NCBI RefSeq assembly: GCF_032118995.1
Contig: NC_092668.1
Coordinates: forward strand, 14,053,501 to 14,117,500
Length of the DNA stretch: 64,000 nt
Reading direction: 5' to 3'
From: Asterias amurensis
Taxonomy: Eukaryota; Echinodermata; Asteroidea; Forcipulatida; Asteriidae
Shown: in pieces, positions 22,441 through 34,000 of the stretch
How positions within the stretch are numbered: the stretch's first letter is position 1
Layout: each line of letters opens with the position of its first letter
Program-made: the position numbers and the translations under genes
Notes under the pieces: generated by a model
Told to the model about the DNA's origin: nothing
Seen by the model: only the letters and a program-made list of their open reading frames with translations
Databases searched by the model: none

Positions 22441-23191
22441 CGTGTGTTCAAAGGCGTGTGTGTGGAGGAAAAGCAGATTTTCTGTAACATTTTACACATC
22501 AAAATTTAACAACTTACCCGATGATAACCGCACGGATGTTCATAGAATCTTCTTAATCAGGTAAGTGATTCATGTGTTGATGCAAAAGAGGAAATTTGAG
22601 GGGGTTATAAAACAAGATTGTCTCGGGCAATACAGTCAAACTATTGTCAGCTAAATGTCATAATATAACCCAAGACAAATCGAAGAAACATAGATTGTGT
22701 TAAAATTGACTAAACCACTGAATTCTCGCTCAATACAAGTGAGGAAAATATGGTTAGGGACGGATATTTTTGTTGAAACATTGACTCACATCGGTTTTGC
22801 TGATGAATTCTAACTCTTTGCACTACACGTTTTTTGTTTCTCCAATTCCTTCAAAGTTCAATGCAAGTGTTTAGAGTAAATTCACAGAGCGCACATATTT
22901 TTCTTTGAATTGTTCTCTTGTGTGTTGGGAATTAGATTTGACAACATGAGGTACTGTATGTGTCATGTTTATGTTGAGACAATTTAAAGGCCCCCTGAAG
23001 TAAAATTTCCCAATGCCTTATACTTTCTATATCCCCTCATTATGTATGAACACTAATTTACATCCATACTCTAAATATAATTTTGTTCTTTTTCAGAGTA
23101 CGTGGAGTCTGAATGTTTCCCTTTCATCAGAGTGTATGATGCCTCTCCCTACATCTCAGCAGTCTTTCCAGCCACAACAGCAGTCACTGAG
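22440..23191 (+). other. Candidate 5' exons of an unidentified plus-strand transcript
   Basis: After the promoter-like segment, DNA up to 22560 ends in a strong donor (AATCAG|GTAAGTGA). An acceptor TTTTTCAG at 23096 and a donor CACTGAG|GTACGAG at 23191 bound a possible 95-bp second exon. That exon could start translation at ATG ATG (MMPLPTSQQSFQPQQQSL). The first exon has only a tiny reading frame closed before the donor. I find no convincing downstream coding exon except perhaps the block at 25.87-26.4 kb. It could equally be a non-coding RNA. An opposing donor on the minus strand (ATCATCGG|GTAAGT, at 22518-22517) suggests transcription from both strands. Confidence 0.3.
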
Positions 23192-25080
23192 GTACGAGCC
23201 TCAACCGTTCTGTAAGGCAACCAAAATGTATATTTCTATTACTAGCTATAGGGGTAACATAATTTATACCAACACATTTGCCCAACCTTCTCTCGTACTT
23301 TTTTTATTTCTCCTAAGACCTACATTATTTATGACTTCTCTTTTTTTGTGGGGCCGCCGAAGAATCCGTTAAATTTCTTGTAAAAACTTTCATTTAGGTG
23401 AGCCCTTCTTCTCGATGAAATGTTCATACTTTTCCCTCAAGAGCCAAACATAGTTCCTGTATTACAGGCTAAGCATCATCAATTCGATACTAAACTACCC
23501 TTGAGGTCATTACCTAATATTGTGAATGAGCATTTTTGGAGTTTTGCAACTGATTCTAGTTCACCAAAAGGAACGATTACACTGTATTTCTGTACTTGCA
23601 AACATGGAATTACTGTTCATGAATAATATGTAACTCTAACCGCCCCCCCCACCCCCCCCACCCCCAGGATGTTGAGAAAAAAATTAGCTTTATAATTTTT
23701 AATGCATCCTATTAAATAGGTGTACTTTGTAGTTACTCAAAAAATTAATTACCATGACAACGATAGAGCACTGGCCATGTTGATGTTAAAACAATGTTGT
23801 TGGAAAAACACCCTTTAAAGTAAAATGTAGTTTTAGGGAGAGTGGTAATTTTTTCAAAAAATTTAATCTGAGAAAGGCTTCAGGCATGAAGCCTTTGTCA
23901 TGCATCGGAAAGCACACAATTTTATGCATGGAATGTAGATTTCCTTTCATGTTTTGTTTTCAACTTTCACTGGTTTGTTATTTATGCATTTATTGAGGCA
24001 CACAAAGTGATGAGACAGGTGTTTGAGAATTACCAAAAGTATCCCCAATCTTTATTATTTTCTAAAAGTTACTTTTAATTAGTTCATCAACACCCAGAAG
24101 GGGAATAGGGGATCACCAAAGCCGTTCATAGAACCAATAATTGTCCAAATATTAAGATTAATCAGAAACTAATAAGCAAACCAGACTAGATTGTTTATTT
24201 GAATTTTCAAGACTTTATTTGAACAAAGAAAGAAAACAAAAATAGCAGTTAGTGCATCCACACTGTTAGACATTAACCCCCACCCACCCCTACCTCAAGA
24301 GCTTGATTATGACTAAGATGTATGTTATGTTTCCGGAATGTTTTAATTAAAACAATTTTTGTTTTGGGGGTGCTTTTGCACTCATGTTGCTTCCTTACTA
24401 TTCATTTTGATAGTTGCTTAAATTGATGGTTAGAAATGTGCCAGTTGATGTAAAATAACTTAAACCTCATTGAAGTTATTTCAAAATGTCTTTTTTATTA
24501 ATGCACTTGTCAAGTGCCACAATTCAAAAATTGTATTTGTAAAAACAAATACAGCTTTCAAGTCATACTAGTCTTCATTAAACGTATTGAAATGTGTATA
24601 GTTTCAAAATTCAACTTAAACCCCCCAAACCAGTTAAGAATTTATCCTAGAAAAAACATCAGCTGGCAAATGACAACCATAGCTAAGAAATATAAATGAT
24701 CAACCAAGGAAGAAATGTAACCTGTTTTTTCCAAAAGGAGTTCACATGGCTAAAAAAAAACCTGGCCTCATGAAAACATAAATTATTTGGTTTCCACAAA
24801 CTTGTAAAATAATTGTTTGTGCTTTTTCAGAATATTCCAAGAATCAAAGCGTTTTATTTGTTTATTTCAAACAAATCTAATTAAATTTGACTCCTTTATG
24901 GTTTACAGGTTGCATTTCTTACTTATAAAGAAGGTACAACATTGGTATTCATGTACTGCATATTGAGTGCACAAATTTGAAACAAAAACCATTATCTAAA
25001 ACTTGCAGCGTTTCAAAACAAATTTCTTTATTATGAATGTTTACTTGCATGCTTACCAAAATTTACAATAGCGTAACTAC
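23192..25080. other. AT-rich non-coding stretch
   Basis: No gene can be supported. It contains C-rich runs near 23642 and 24280, a remnant of the M2 element near 23800-24060, and the left end of an inverted repeat near 24918 ('GGTACAACATTGGTA') whose complement is at 25078. Confidence 0.5.
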
Positions 25081-25084
25081 CAAT

Positions 25085-25555
25085 GTTGTATCTTCTGTAA
25101 AGGCCGCATCTTATAGCTTGTTCCGTGACTTTATAATCTCAATCTTGGAAAGTTTTTGAAGTTTTTGCCAATTCCACAAAGGGACACAGAGAGTCAATAA
25201 TTACTAAGTGTTTTTGTCAAAAAATGACTAAGTCCAAAAAAAGACTAAGTACAAACATTGACTATGAGTTTCTGCTCAAAAAATTACTAAGTACAAACAA
25301 TGGCTATTTTTTTTTGTCAAAAAATGACTAAGTCCACAAAAGGACACAGAAAGTCAATAATTACTAAGTGTTTTTGTCAAAAAATGACTAAGTCCAAAAA
25401 AAGACTAAGTACAAACATTGACTATGAGTTTCTGCTCAAAAAATTACTAAGTACAAACAATGGCTAGTTTTTTTGGTCAAAAAATGACTAAGTCCACAAT
25501 GGAACTCCATTTTATTGTTATTTAAAGTCACAACAAGCTATAAGACGATACCTTT
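25085..25555. repeat. Tandem repeat flanked by inverted arms
   Basis: Two units of about 150 bp (from about 25193 and 25345) carry 'GTCAATAATTACTAAGTG', 'TGTCAAAAAATGACTAAGTC' and 'CTATGAGTTTCTGCTC'. Outside them, 'ATCTTATAGCTTGTTC' near 25110 is complementary to 'CAACAAGCTATAAGACGAT' near 25530, so the array sits inside a foldback. Confidence 0.6.
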
Positions 25556-25866
25556 GATAAGGGGCTGCATTCCATTTTGATGTACCTAGCAATATAATCT
25601 TATGGTAATTTGAATTTGACGCCTTGTATTAAGTGTCTTATGCAAATTTCTATGTGATTACATGTTGGTGTACATTACTTTGGGATACAGTCTCTTCTGC
25701 ACCCCTATAGGGGGTGCACTTGGTTGATCATGATTTTAATAATAGGGGGGGTAGGGCCAAACTTTTTACGCAGTTAATTTCGAACCGTACAACGGCACGA
25801 GAATTTTTTTTGGCTGACTTAGTCTATATAAAAAAGGCGTTTTTTAAGGGATTTTTTTGATTTTTT

Positions 25867-26400
25867 TAAGCACCACTGAACTGTAGAAGCAGCAGAGTTG
25901 CGCAAACGTGTGTGCCGGTCGGTGTGGCCAACTACTATCTAGAAAGTGAAGCGACTAAATGATCTAAGTATTAATGGAAGGAAAGCATTTTATTAAGTTA
26001 AATCAAGTTAATGTTTCATTGATAGTCTGTTTTACCAATGTCCTGCCTTACATGATTGACAAACTAAAAAGATTGTTTTTTAAAAGTCCGAAGCCAAAAA
26101 CAAACTTAAGATTTTTTTTCCAAAGTCCAAAACAAAAGTCGGAAAGGATTCTGTTGCCCGTTAAAATGTTTGATGAATCTGAATCAAGTGTACCATCGGA
26201 CGTCTCCCCCTGTTCGGGCAAACACGTCGCTAAGTTCTTGGAGTAAAGTTTCAAGTTCGAATTTTGGTTGAAGTGTAAAAGGATGCTTCCACTCCGTCAC
26301 CGATTGAGTCCTGTACCATCAGAATAACGAAGACTTCAACCCAGATGATGATGCGCTGATCAGAGAAACAAGATTCCAACATGGCGGCTAAACTTGAACA
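25867..26400 (+). repeat. Left block of an inverted duplication (exon-like)
   Basis: It is an inverted copy of 28490-29020. From outside inward: a 78-bp core (25869-25946) with two differences from its partner; the membrane-segment block near 25985-26180; and a terminal block near 26322-26385 reading EDFNPDDDALIRETRFQHGG and stop. The two blocks keep the same order and nearly the same spacing. The frame in the terminal block is also kept at 28.5 kb and 27.8 kb. I treat it as a duplicated piece of a gene, not as transposon ends. Confidence 0.6.
25974..26246 (+). CDS. Hypothetical 90-residue membrane protein or exon
   Basis: This open frame starts MEGKHFIKLNQ, has one hydrophobic segment (about residues 12-30, VNVSLIVCFTNVLPYMIDKL), then a Lys/Arg/Phe-rich stretch and a Ser/Glu-rich tail. 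The inverted partner at 28.72-28.87 kb keeps the frame over the hydrophobic segment (VNVALVVCLTGVLPYMIDKL) with mostly conservative changes. That is the only support for it being coding. I recognise no family. It may be an exon of a larger gene or a decaying copy. Confidence 0.3.
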   Translation: MEGKHFIKLNQVNVSLIVCFTNVLPYMIDKLKRLFFKSPKPKTNLRFFFQSPKQKSERILLPVKMFDESESSVPSDVSPCSGKHVAKFLE

Positions 26401-26789
26401 ATTTTGTGAATTTTTGTGACAAGCACAAAAAAACAGAACTCGAATACGCATTTTCTTTTCAATATTAACAGCATACTCAGGAATGTATTGGTTTCACTTG
26501 CATTAGAAGTACTACACTTCTTCATAAATTTTGTTTCAAATCAATCATAAGTTTTGGATTTGTTAAAACATCACAACATTTTAACAGTGTGTGTGATTAC
26601 ACGTTCAAACAAAGTCAAATTTCAAAGTCAAAAGTGAGGTTGTACACAAACATCAAATTTGCATCTTCATTGCATTGAGTATCGTTACAGGAGATATTGT
26701 AGATGACATTGGGTTTATGGAGGATAACTAGACTGAGAAAAAAAAACTAACAAAAAACAACCTAATCTATCTCTAAACAAAATCTAAAC

Positions 26790-27268
26790 TCCTAAGTACA
26801 ACAAAGTTTCAAATCCTACGGAACTACAAATTGTTAATGAAGTCCCAATAAAGTATTGAACATCTAGGATCAACAACTACTCCTACTGATTAACTTCATG
26901 TAAACCTACAAAACCAACAAATGCATGCTAATGTTTTCGCACCAATTTTAAATTACAATGTTTTTGCATAAAAATGAGTCCGACGTCGATGTCAGAAAAT
27001 TTAGGTTTTATCAGTGACGATAAGATCCTATGTACAACAAAGTTTCAAATCCTACGGAACTACAAATTGCTGATGAAGTCCCAATAAAGTATTGAACATC
27101 TAGGATCAACAACTACTCCTACTGATTAACTACATGTACATATGCAAACCAACCACTGCATACTAATGATTTCGTACCAATTAAAAAGTACAATGTTTTT
27201 GCATAAAACTGAGTCTGACGTAGATGATGGAAAATTAAGGTTTTATTATTAAGTGACGATAAAATCGC
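26790..27268. repeat. Tandem duplication, two units of 236 bp
   Basis: Both units begin 'GTACAACAAAGTTTCAAATC' (26796 and 27032) and run through 'GATGAAGTCCCAATAAAG', 'GGATCAACAACTACTCC' and 'GTTTTTGCATAAAA' to 'AGTGACGATAA'. Identity is high in the first half and lower in the second. Confidence 0.75.
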
Positions 27269-27804
27269 TGAAAACTTGGTGTATTTTCCATCTAGAAAGA
27301 CACCTGTGATTCTGCAAACAGTGCATGACTAAAGTAACAAAGTGAGGTCTATTTAGAATACCTATTCCTGCTGTGTCTTTTTGGCATAATATTCATAACA
27401 AAATCAAGCTAACTAATTTAGTCATTTATTTAATAATTCTACACTAATACTGGACTTGTGTGTATGCTTCCTATATCTACCTAGCCATGTGACAAATTAC
27501 TGTTAGTTCTGAGGTTATTTAACTGAATAAGTCTACATTAATACGCTAATAAACACCTAGTTTGATCCATTGTACACTGCGCTGTTGTACATGTTGAGAC
27601 ATTCTCATGTTTACCATAAAAAAAATTAAAAAAATTGATGGACATCGCACAAATTTGTTTTGTTTCAAAGAGATCTTAACAAAAACAAACACAGGTAGCA
27701 TTTGTTCCCAACAGTTCTACAGGTTTATCTTAAACTTGCCTACTCTTTTCAGAACCTGTCAAAATATTAACGACCAAGTGTCTTTGTCACTTTAACAGCC
27801 TAAA

Positions 27805-27890
27805 TAACTCAAACTTCAACCCAGATGATGATGTGCTGATAAGAGAAACAAGATTCCAACATTGCGGCTAAACAAATTTTGTGAGTTTTT
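27805..27890 (+). repeat. Third copy of the terminal exon-like block
   Basis: It shares about 60 bp with 26322-26385, starting 'CTTCAACCCAGATGATGAT' and running through 'AGAGAAACAAGATTCCAACA', with about three differences. It keeps the same frame (DFNPDDD, RETRFQH). It lies 1.5 kb downstream in the same orientation. Confidence 0.65.
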
Positions 27891-28489
27891 GTAAACCGCC
27901 CGAGTGTCGTCACCATGTTCAGCTGGAAAAAGGTTAATCAGTTGTAAAAACTGTTCACAATTACAAATAATTAATACCATGAAGGATTGAAAACACCTAC
28001 TGCAGTTAAATTACAACGTTTATGAAAAATGTATACAAATCATGCACACCACAGTGGCAATATTTGTTAAAAAAGCAATGTCTATTGATCAACATCATAT
28101 TTGTAAATCATTGATCACTGATTGTCGTTAATATACCTACTGTAGAATCTGTCATAAAGCTGACCACTCAAAACCTACAATGACCAACCTAGTTACTTGG
28201 TCACTGAAATAGACCAATAGTTAACGTCATAGACTGAATATTGTCAACTACTCTAGCTTACGAAGGAGTGTACATACAACCTACTGTGGCTAAGAATTAA
28301 ACCGGTCACAATTACCTAATGCACAACAGCATCTTTCTAAGCGACCATGCTTCTTCTACAATAAAGAGCCCTGTTAACTTCCTACACAATCCCAATGTCA
28401 TCTTTGATATCTCCTTTTGATACAGTAAAAACTTCTTAACACAAGTGAAACCAATGTAAAAGCCTGAGTACCTGATAGAAATGTGAATA

Positions 28490-29020
28490 GCCATGTTCAG
28501 AATCTCGTTTCTCCGACCCTCGCACCAACATCTGGGTAGAAGTCTCCGTCATCCATCAAGTTCAGAGGCTCCCTCAGATCAGAAGAGGATGTCCAGTGTA
28601 GAGAAGTTGCTCAAAAAGTAGACCCGTTTACACAGGAACAGTATAGAGAGACGGGTACCAACTTAGGATAACAAAATGATCAGGTAAAAAATGTGCAAAA
28701 AAGTGCAATGGTCCTCAGTCCTTGACACTTTTGATACAGGCCCCCAAAGACTTCAACAGGCAACCAAATCCTTTCTTTCTTAGGTTTCGTTTTTTTGTCG
28801 GAGATCGAGAAAGTTTAAATAGTTTGTCAATCATGTAAGGTAGGACACCGGTAAGACAGACTACCAGCGCCACATTAACAAGATTTCACTTAATAAAATG
28901 CTTACCCAACCATTAACTCTTGGATCATTAGGTCGTCACACTTTCCAGATAGTAGTTGGCCACACCGACCGGCACACACGTTTGCACAACTCTGCTGCTT
29001 CTACAGTTCAGTGGTGCTTT
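28490..29020 (-). repeat. Right block of the inverted duplication (exon-like, minus strand)
   Basis: On the minus strand the order is: the core at 29016-28938, readable as KQQSCANVCAGRCGQLL and on to a donor-like GTTGG|GTAAGC; the membrane-segment block at about 28880-28720 (VNVALVVCLTGVLPYMIDKL, then SRSPTKKRNLRKK); and a terminal block at about 28612-28499 reading SLHWTSSSDLREPLNLM then DDGDFYPDVGARVGETRF and stop. The terminal block could follow an AG at 28613 in phase 1, the same phase as the array exons at 31-37 kb. It may be a paralogous set of 3' exons. It is unproven as a gene. Confidence 0.5.
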
Positions 29021-29289
29021 CTACAGCATTTAATGAATGGTAACCAATTATTTTACAACATAATTTTTCAAATTATAAAAACAGCCAAGTACAACATTTA
29101 CTATCCTTGAGTTGAAATAAAAGTTAATGTTTCTGTATTTTTTTGTATCAGCTGATGCAAAAAAAAATTAATAAAATTTAGAACTGTTTATTATTACTGT
29201 CACAGCAATGTAAAGGAGAAAAAAAAACATGTTCAAATGAAGTTTGTGACTGTTATGTAAAAAATATTGTACTTTTTAATCAATTTTTT

Positions 29290-29425
29290 TTTTAGTTTGG
29301 ACAGGTGTGCATCACACTTATCCAAACACATCATACCTAAAATGATAAATTTGGTTAACTTGATGATGTACTCGTATTTCATTTTGAGTTTGGACAGGTG
29401 TGCATCACACTTATCCAAACACGTC
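29290..29425. repeat. Two tandem units each containing a hairpin
   Basis: 'GTTTGGACAGGTGTG' CAT 'CACACTTATCCAAAC' occurs at about 29297 and again at about 29389, each a 15-bp stem with a 3-base loop and one or two mismatches. The sequence between and after the hairpins is also duplicated ('GATAAATTTGGTTAA' and 'AATAAATTTAGTTAA'). Confidence 0.7.
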
Positions 29426-29864
29426 GTACCAAAAAGGAATAAATTTAGTTAAAATGATGACCTACTTGTATGTCATGAAGATTGATCCCAAGAACACAAC
29501 TTTAGGATGTGTTCCGCTTGCATTAGTTCTTGTGTGCATGTTGTACTTGGCTTCACAATCATCAAAGTATCAATATAGAACCAGAGGCATTCACACAATT
29601 TGAGTCACAAGCAAATTTTACAGAAATTTGTGTTTTCCTAATTTTCCCAACTTGGGAAAATCTAGCAAAGAAGAGTTTTTAAAGCGAGCAAAGTTTTAAA
29701 AGTAGTAGGGAAAAAAAAAATTGCCAAGAGAGTTTTGGAAAAAAAGACTAAAGTTAAAATTCCGCATTTTGGAAAGTAAAGTCAAACGTTGTATATAAAA
29801 AATTAATGCATTTTTTACGAAGTATTGTGAACTCGTTTCGTGGGAATGTCTCGATAAAATGTAT

Positions 29865-30185
29865 TAAAGACATTGGACACTATTGGTATCTGTCAAAGAC
29901 TTGTCTTCACAGTTGACGTTTCTCAACATATGCATAAAATAACAAACCTGTGAAAATTTGAGCTTAATCGATCGTCAAAATCCTTGTCACACCATGGTCA
30001 CACAAAGTAGTGTGCTCCCAGATGCTTTATTTTGAGGCCTCAAATTCTAAATCTGAGGTCTCAAAATCAAATTCGTGGAAAATTACTTCTTTCTCGAAAA
30101 CTAAGTCACTCCAGAGAGAGCTGTTTCTCAAAATGTTTTATACTATCAACCTCTCCTCATAACTCGTTACAAAGAAAGGTTTTAA
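29865..30185. mobile_element. MITE family M2, degraded copy
   Basis: It begins 'AAAGACATTGGACACTATTGG' in the manner of 20145-20485 and carries the family's internal 'TTTCTCAAAATGTTTTATACTATC'-type stretch and 'CACACAAAGTAG'. Confidence 0.5.
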
Positions 30186-30329
30186 AATACAGAAATATTA
30201 TGCCTCGTTCGCTCTTAAAATCAATCAATCAACCCACCCCAGGGGTAAGGGGAGGACCAATCAATAACAACAATTCATAAAGGTAAAAAATGAAATTTTA
30301 GATACTCTTTTTCGAAACTAAGTTTTAGA

Positions 30330-30850
30330 TACTCGTTTTATACAAATAATGAATGTTTATGAGTGCAATGGTGCGAATACGTTCATGAGTTGAAAGATGG
30401 AATGTTCTATTCAACGAAGAGGAGCCAAGTTGAATGGAACATTCCATGTTTTAATGAATGAACATATTTGCACCCTTGCACGAATGAAAAACATTCAATT
30501 TTTGTTTTATATAACATTCAAGTAGATCTTAGTCATTTTGATTGGAGGAACAATTTTCTTAACAAACAAAGCGTAGGCCTACAATTTCTAATTGTGAAAT
30601 TACACCCGTTTCTTTTGGGTCGGTCTGTTTGACAATGTGCGTTCTGGGATACGCAGAAGCCAATCGCTAGTAATGTGCCTTGGAGTAACACTGCTGCGTT
30701 ACCAAAGACACGTACAATAGTACCTTTCGGATGGAACAAAAATGCACACTGAGTGACTTTAGCATGCAATAGTAATTTTATTTGCCAACACACGGCGGAC
30801 ACTCCTCCAATCAAATGGCAAGGATCTGCTTGGGTGTTATATAACACAAA
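30330..30850. mobile_element. Two adjacent foldback elements
   Basis: At 30335-30500, 'GAATGTTTATGAGTGCAA' and 'ATGGAATGTTCTATTCAAC' pair with 'GTTGAATGGAACATTCCAT' and 'TTGCACGAATG...CATTC'. At 30505-30850, 'ATATAACATTCAAGTAGATC' and 'TTTGATTGGAGGA' near 30535 pair with 'TCCTCCAATCAAATGGCA' and 'GATCTGCTTGGGTGTTATAT'. Both look like non-autonomous DNA elements. Confidence 0.6.
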
Positions 30851-31029
30851 CTAATGTAAGCAACACTGACAGTTGAAAAACACCTTTACCACAGTTCGGC
30901 CATTTTGTCTGGTTCCCTTGTACCGATCGAGACCCGCTCGAAACTCTCAAAGTTTGAAAAAAGAAACCAGACTAAATTTTGATGTCATTTTGTTTCTAGA
31001 GACAATCTTGATGACACTGTCAGTGATAA

Positions 31030-34000
31030 AGGATCCTTATCTTATTTAAGTACCCATACTGGGATGGCATCTCTCTGGCATCAGGTGGTCGTCGTCGTCG
31101 GTGGTGATTTCATCTCCTTGTTCCAGTGAGCTCTTGCCTTGAAGTCCTCTCAGTGTAGACTGATCCAAAGATGTTGATTCTGTTTAGGCGTACTCAATCT
31201 CTTGATGCCTGTAAATCCAAAAAAAAGAAAAATAATAAAAAAATTACTTTTACATAAAAAAATTAACCTTTGGACTTAACCATCCTGGGGTCGATTTCAC
31301 AAAGAGTTAGAAAGATGAACACGTTACAAGTTTCAGCAAAAAAGGTTAATTGGTTCTACTTGCTGAGAAAACAGAAAGAAGCAAACCCCGTCACAGTAGC
31401 GATGAATCCATCCGAGGTAAAGATTTTGATACTACAAATTACGTTTGCTTTTTTTCCCCAAATATGTAAAAACAAATCGGCCAGGGGTTTCCTTACGGGT
31501 GGCGAACCCTTTGTCACTGAATTTTTGCTCTTCTGTTTTCAGAGTTAAAAATATTAAACCAAATATTTGGGGGCTTGTTTTTCAAAACTTATAAATTACC
31601 TTATATGAAGTGGCGCAATTTTCAATGAATAAACACTGTCAAAAATCAGCCTCCTCATCAGTAAGACATCTCTCTGGCATCTGGTAGTCGTTGTTGTCGT
31701 CGTCCTCATCGTCTGTGTTGATTTCATCTTGTTCCAGTGAGCTCTTGCCTTGAGTTCCTCTCAGTTTAGACTGATCCGAAGATGTTGATTCTCTTCAGGA
31801 GTACTCAATCTCTTGATGCCTGTAAATCCAAAAATAAATAAATATAAAATTACTTTTACATAAAAAATGAACCTTTGCACTTAACCATCCTGGGGTCGCT
31901 TTCACAAAGAGTTAGAAAGATGAACACGTTGAAATTTTCAGCAAAAAAGGTTAATTGGTTCTACTTGCTGAGAAAACAGAAAGAAGCAAACCCCGTCACA
32001 GTAGCGATGAATCCATCCGAGGTAAAGATTTTGATACTACAAATTACGTTTGCTTTTTTTCCCAAACATGTAAAAAAAAAATTGGCCAGGGGTTTCCTTA
32101 CGGGTGGCGAACCCTTTGTCACTGAATTTTTGCTCTTCTGTTTTCAGAGTTAAAAATATTAAACCAAATATTTGGGGGCTTGTTTTTCAAAACTTATAAA
32201 TTACCTTATATGAAGTGGCGCAATTTTCAATGAATAAACACAGTCAAAAATCAGCCTCCTCATCAGTAAGACATCTCTCTGGCATCTGGTAGTCGTTGTT
32301 GTCGTCGTCCTCATCTTCTGTGTTGATTTCATCTTGTTCCAGTGAGCTCTTGCCTTGAGTTCCTCTCAGTTTAGACTGATCCGAAGATGTTGATTCTCTT
32401 CAGGAGTACTCAATCTCTTGATGCCTGTAAATCCAAAAATAAATAAATATAAAATTACTTTTACATAAAAAATGAACCTTTGCACTTAACCATCCTGGGG
32501 TCGCTTTCACAAAGAGTTAGAAAGATGAACACGTTGAAAGTTTCAGCAAAAAAGGTTAATTGGTTCTACTTGCTGAGAAAACAGAAAGAAGCAAACCCCG
32601 TCACAGTAGCGATGAATCCATCCGAGGTAAAGATTTTGATACAAATTACGTTTGCTTTTTTCCCCAAACATGTAAAAAAAAATTGGCCAGGGGTTTCCTT
32701 ACGGGTGGCGAACCCTTTGTCACTGAATTTTTGCTCTTCTGTTTTCAGAGTTAAAAATATTAAACCAAATATTTGGGGGCTTGTTTTCAAAACTTATAAA
32801 TTACCTTATATGAAGTGGCGCAATTTTCAATGAATAAACACAGTCAAAAATCAGCCTCCTCATCAGTAAGACATCTCTCTGGCATCTGGTCGTCATTGTC
32901 GTCCTCATCGTCTGTGTTGATTTCATCTCCTTGTTCCAGTGAGCTCTTGCCTTGAGTTCCTCTCAGTGTAGACTGATCCGAAGATGTTGATTCTCTTCAG
33001 GAGTACTCAATCTCTTGATGCCTGTAAATCCAAAAATAAATAAATATAAAATTACTTTTACATAAAAAATTAACCTTTGCACTTAACCATCCTGGGGTCG
33101 ATTTCACAAAGAGTTAGAAAGATGAACACGTTGAAAGTTTCAGCAAAAAAGGTTAATTGGTTCTACTTGCTGAGAAAACAGAAAGAAGCAAACCCCGTCA
33201 CAGTAGCGATGAATCCATCCGAGGTAAAGATTTTGATACTACAAATTACGTTTGCTTTTTTTCCCAAATATGTAAAAACAAATCGGCCAGGGGTTTCCTT
33301 ACGGGTGGCGAACCCTTTGTCACTGAATTTTTGCTCTTCTGTTTTCAGAGTTAAAAATATTAAACCAAATATTTGGGGGCTTGTTTTTTCAAAACTTATA
33401 AATTACCTTATATGAAGTGGCGCAATTTTCAATGAATAAACACTGTCAAAAATCAGCCTCCTCATCAGTAAGACATCTCTCTGGCATCTGGTAGTCGTTG
33501 TTGTCGTCGTCCTCATCGTCTGTGTTGATTTCATCTTGTTCCAGTGAGCTCTTGCCTTGAGTTCCTCTCAGTGTAGACTGATCCGAAGATGTTGATTCTC
33601 TTCAGGAGTACTCAATCTCTTGATGCCTGTAAATCCAAAAATAAATAAATATAAAATTACTTTTACATAAAAAATGAACCTTTGCACTTAACCATCCTGG
33701 GGTCGATTTCACAAAGAGTTAGAAAGATGAACACGTTGAAAGTTTCAGCAAAAAAGGTTAATTGGTTCTACTTGCTGAGAAAACAGAAAGAAGCAAACCC
33801 CGTCACAGTAGCGATGAATCCATCCGAGGTAAAGATTTTGATACTACAAATTACGTTTGCTTTTTTTTCCCAAACATGTAAAAAAAAATCGGCCAGGGGT
33901 TTCCTTACGGGTGGCGAACCCTTTGTCACTGAATTTTTGCTCTTCTGTTTTCAGAGTTAAAAATATTACACCAAATATTTGGGAGCTTGTTTTTCAAAAC

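Noticed and set aside
25867-29020. A 3.15-kb DNA transposon with 118-bp terminal inverted repeats
   Set aside because: The similarity does not stop at the arms; it continues inward for about 530 bp through frame-keeping blocks in the same order. That fits an inverted duplication better than transposon ends. No transposase was found.
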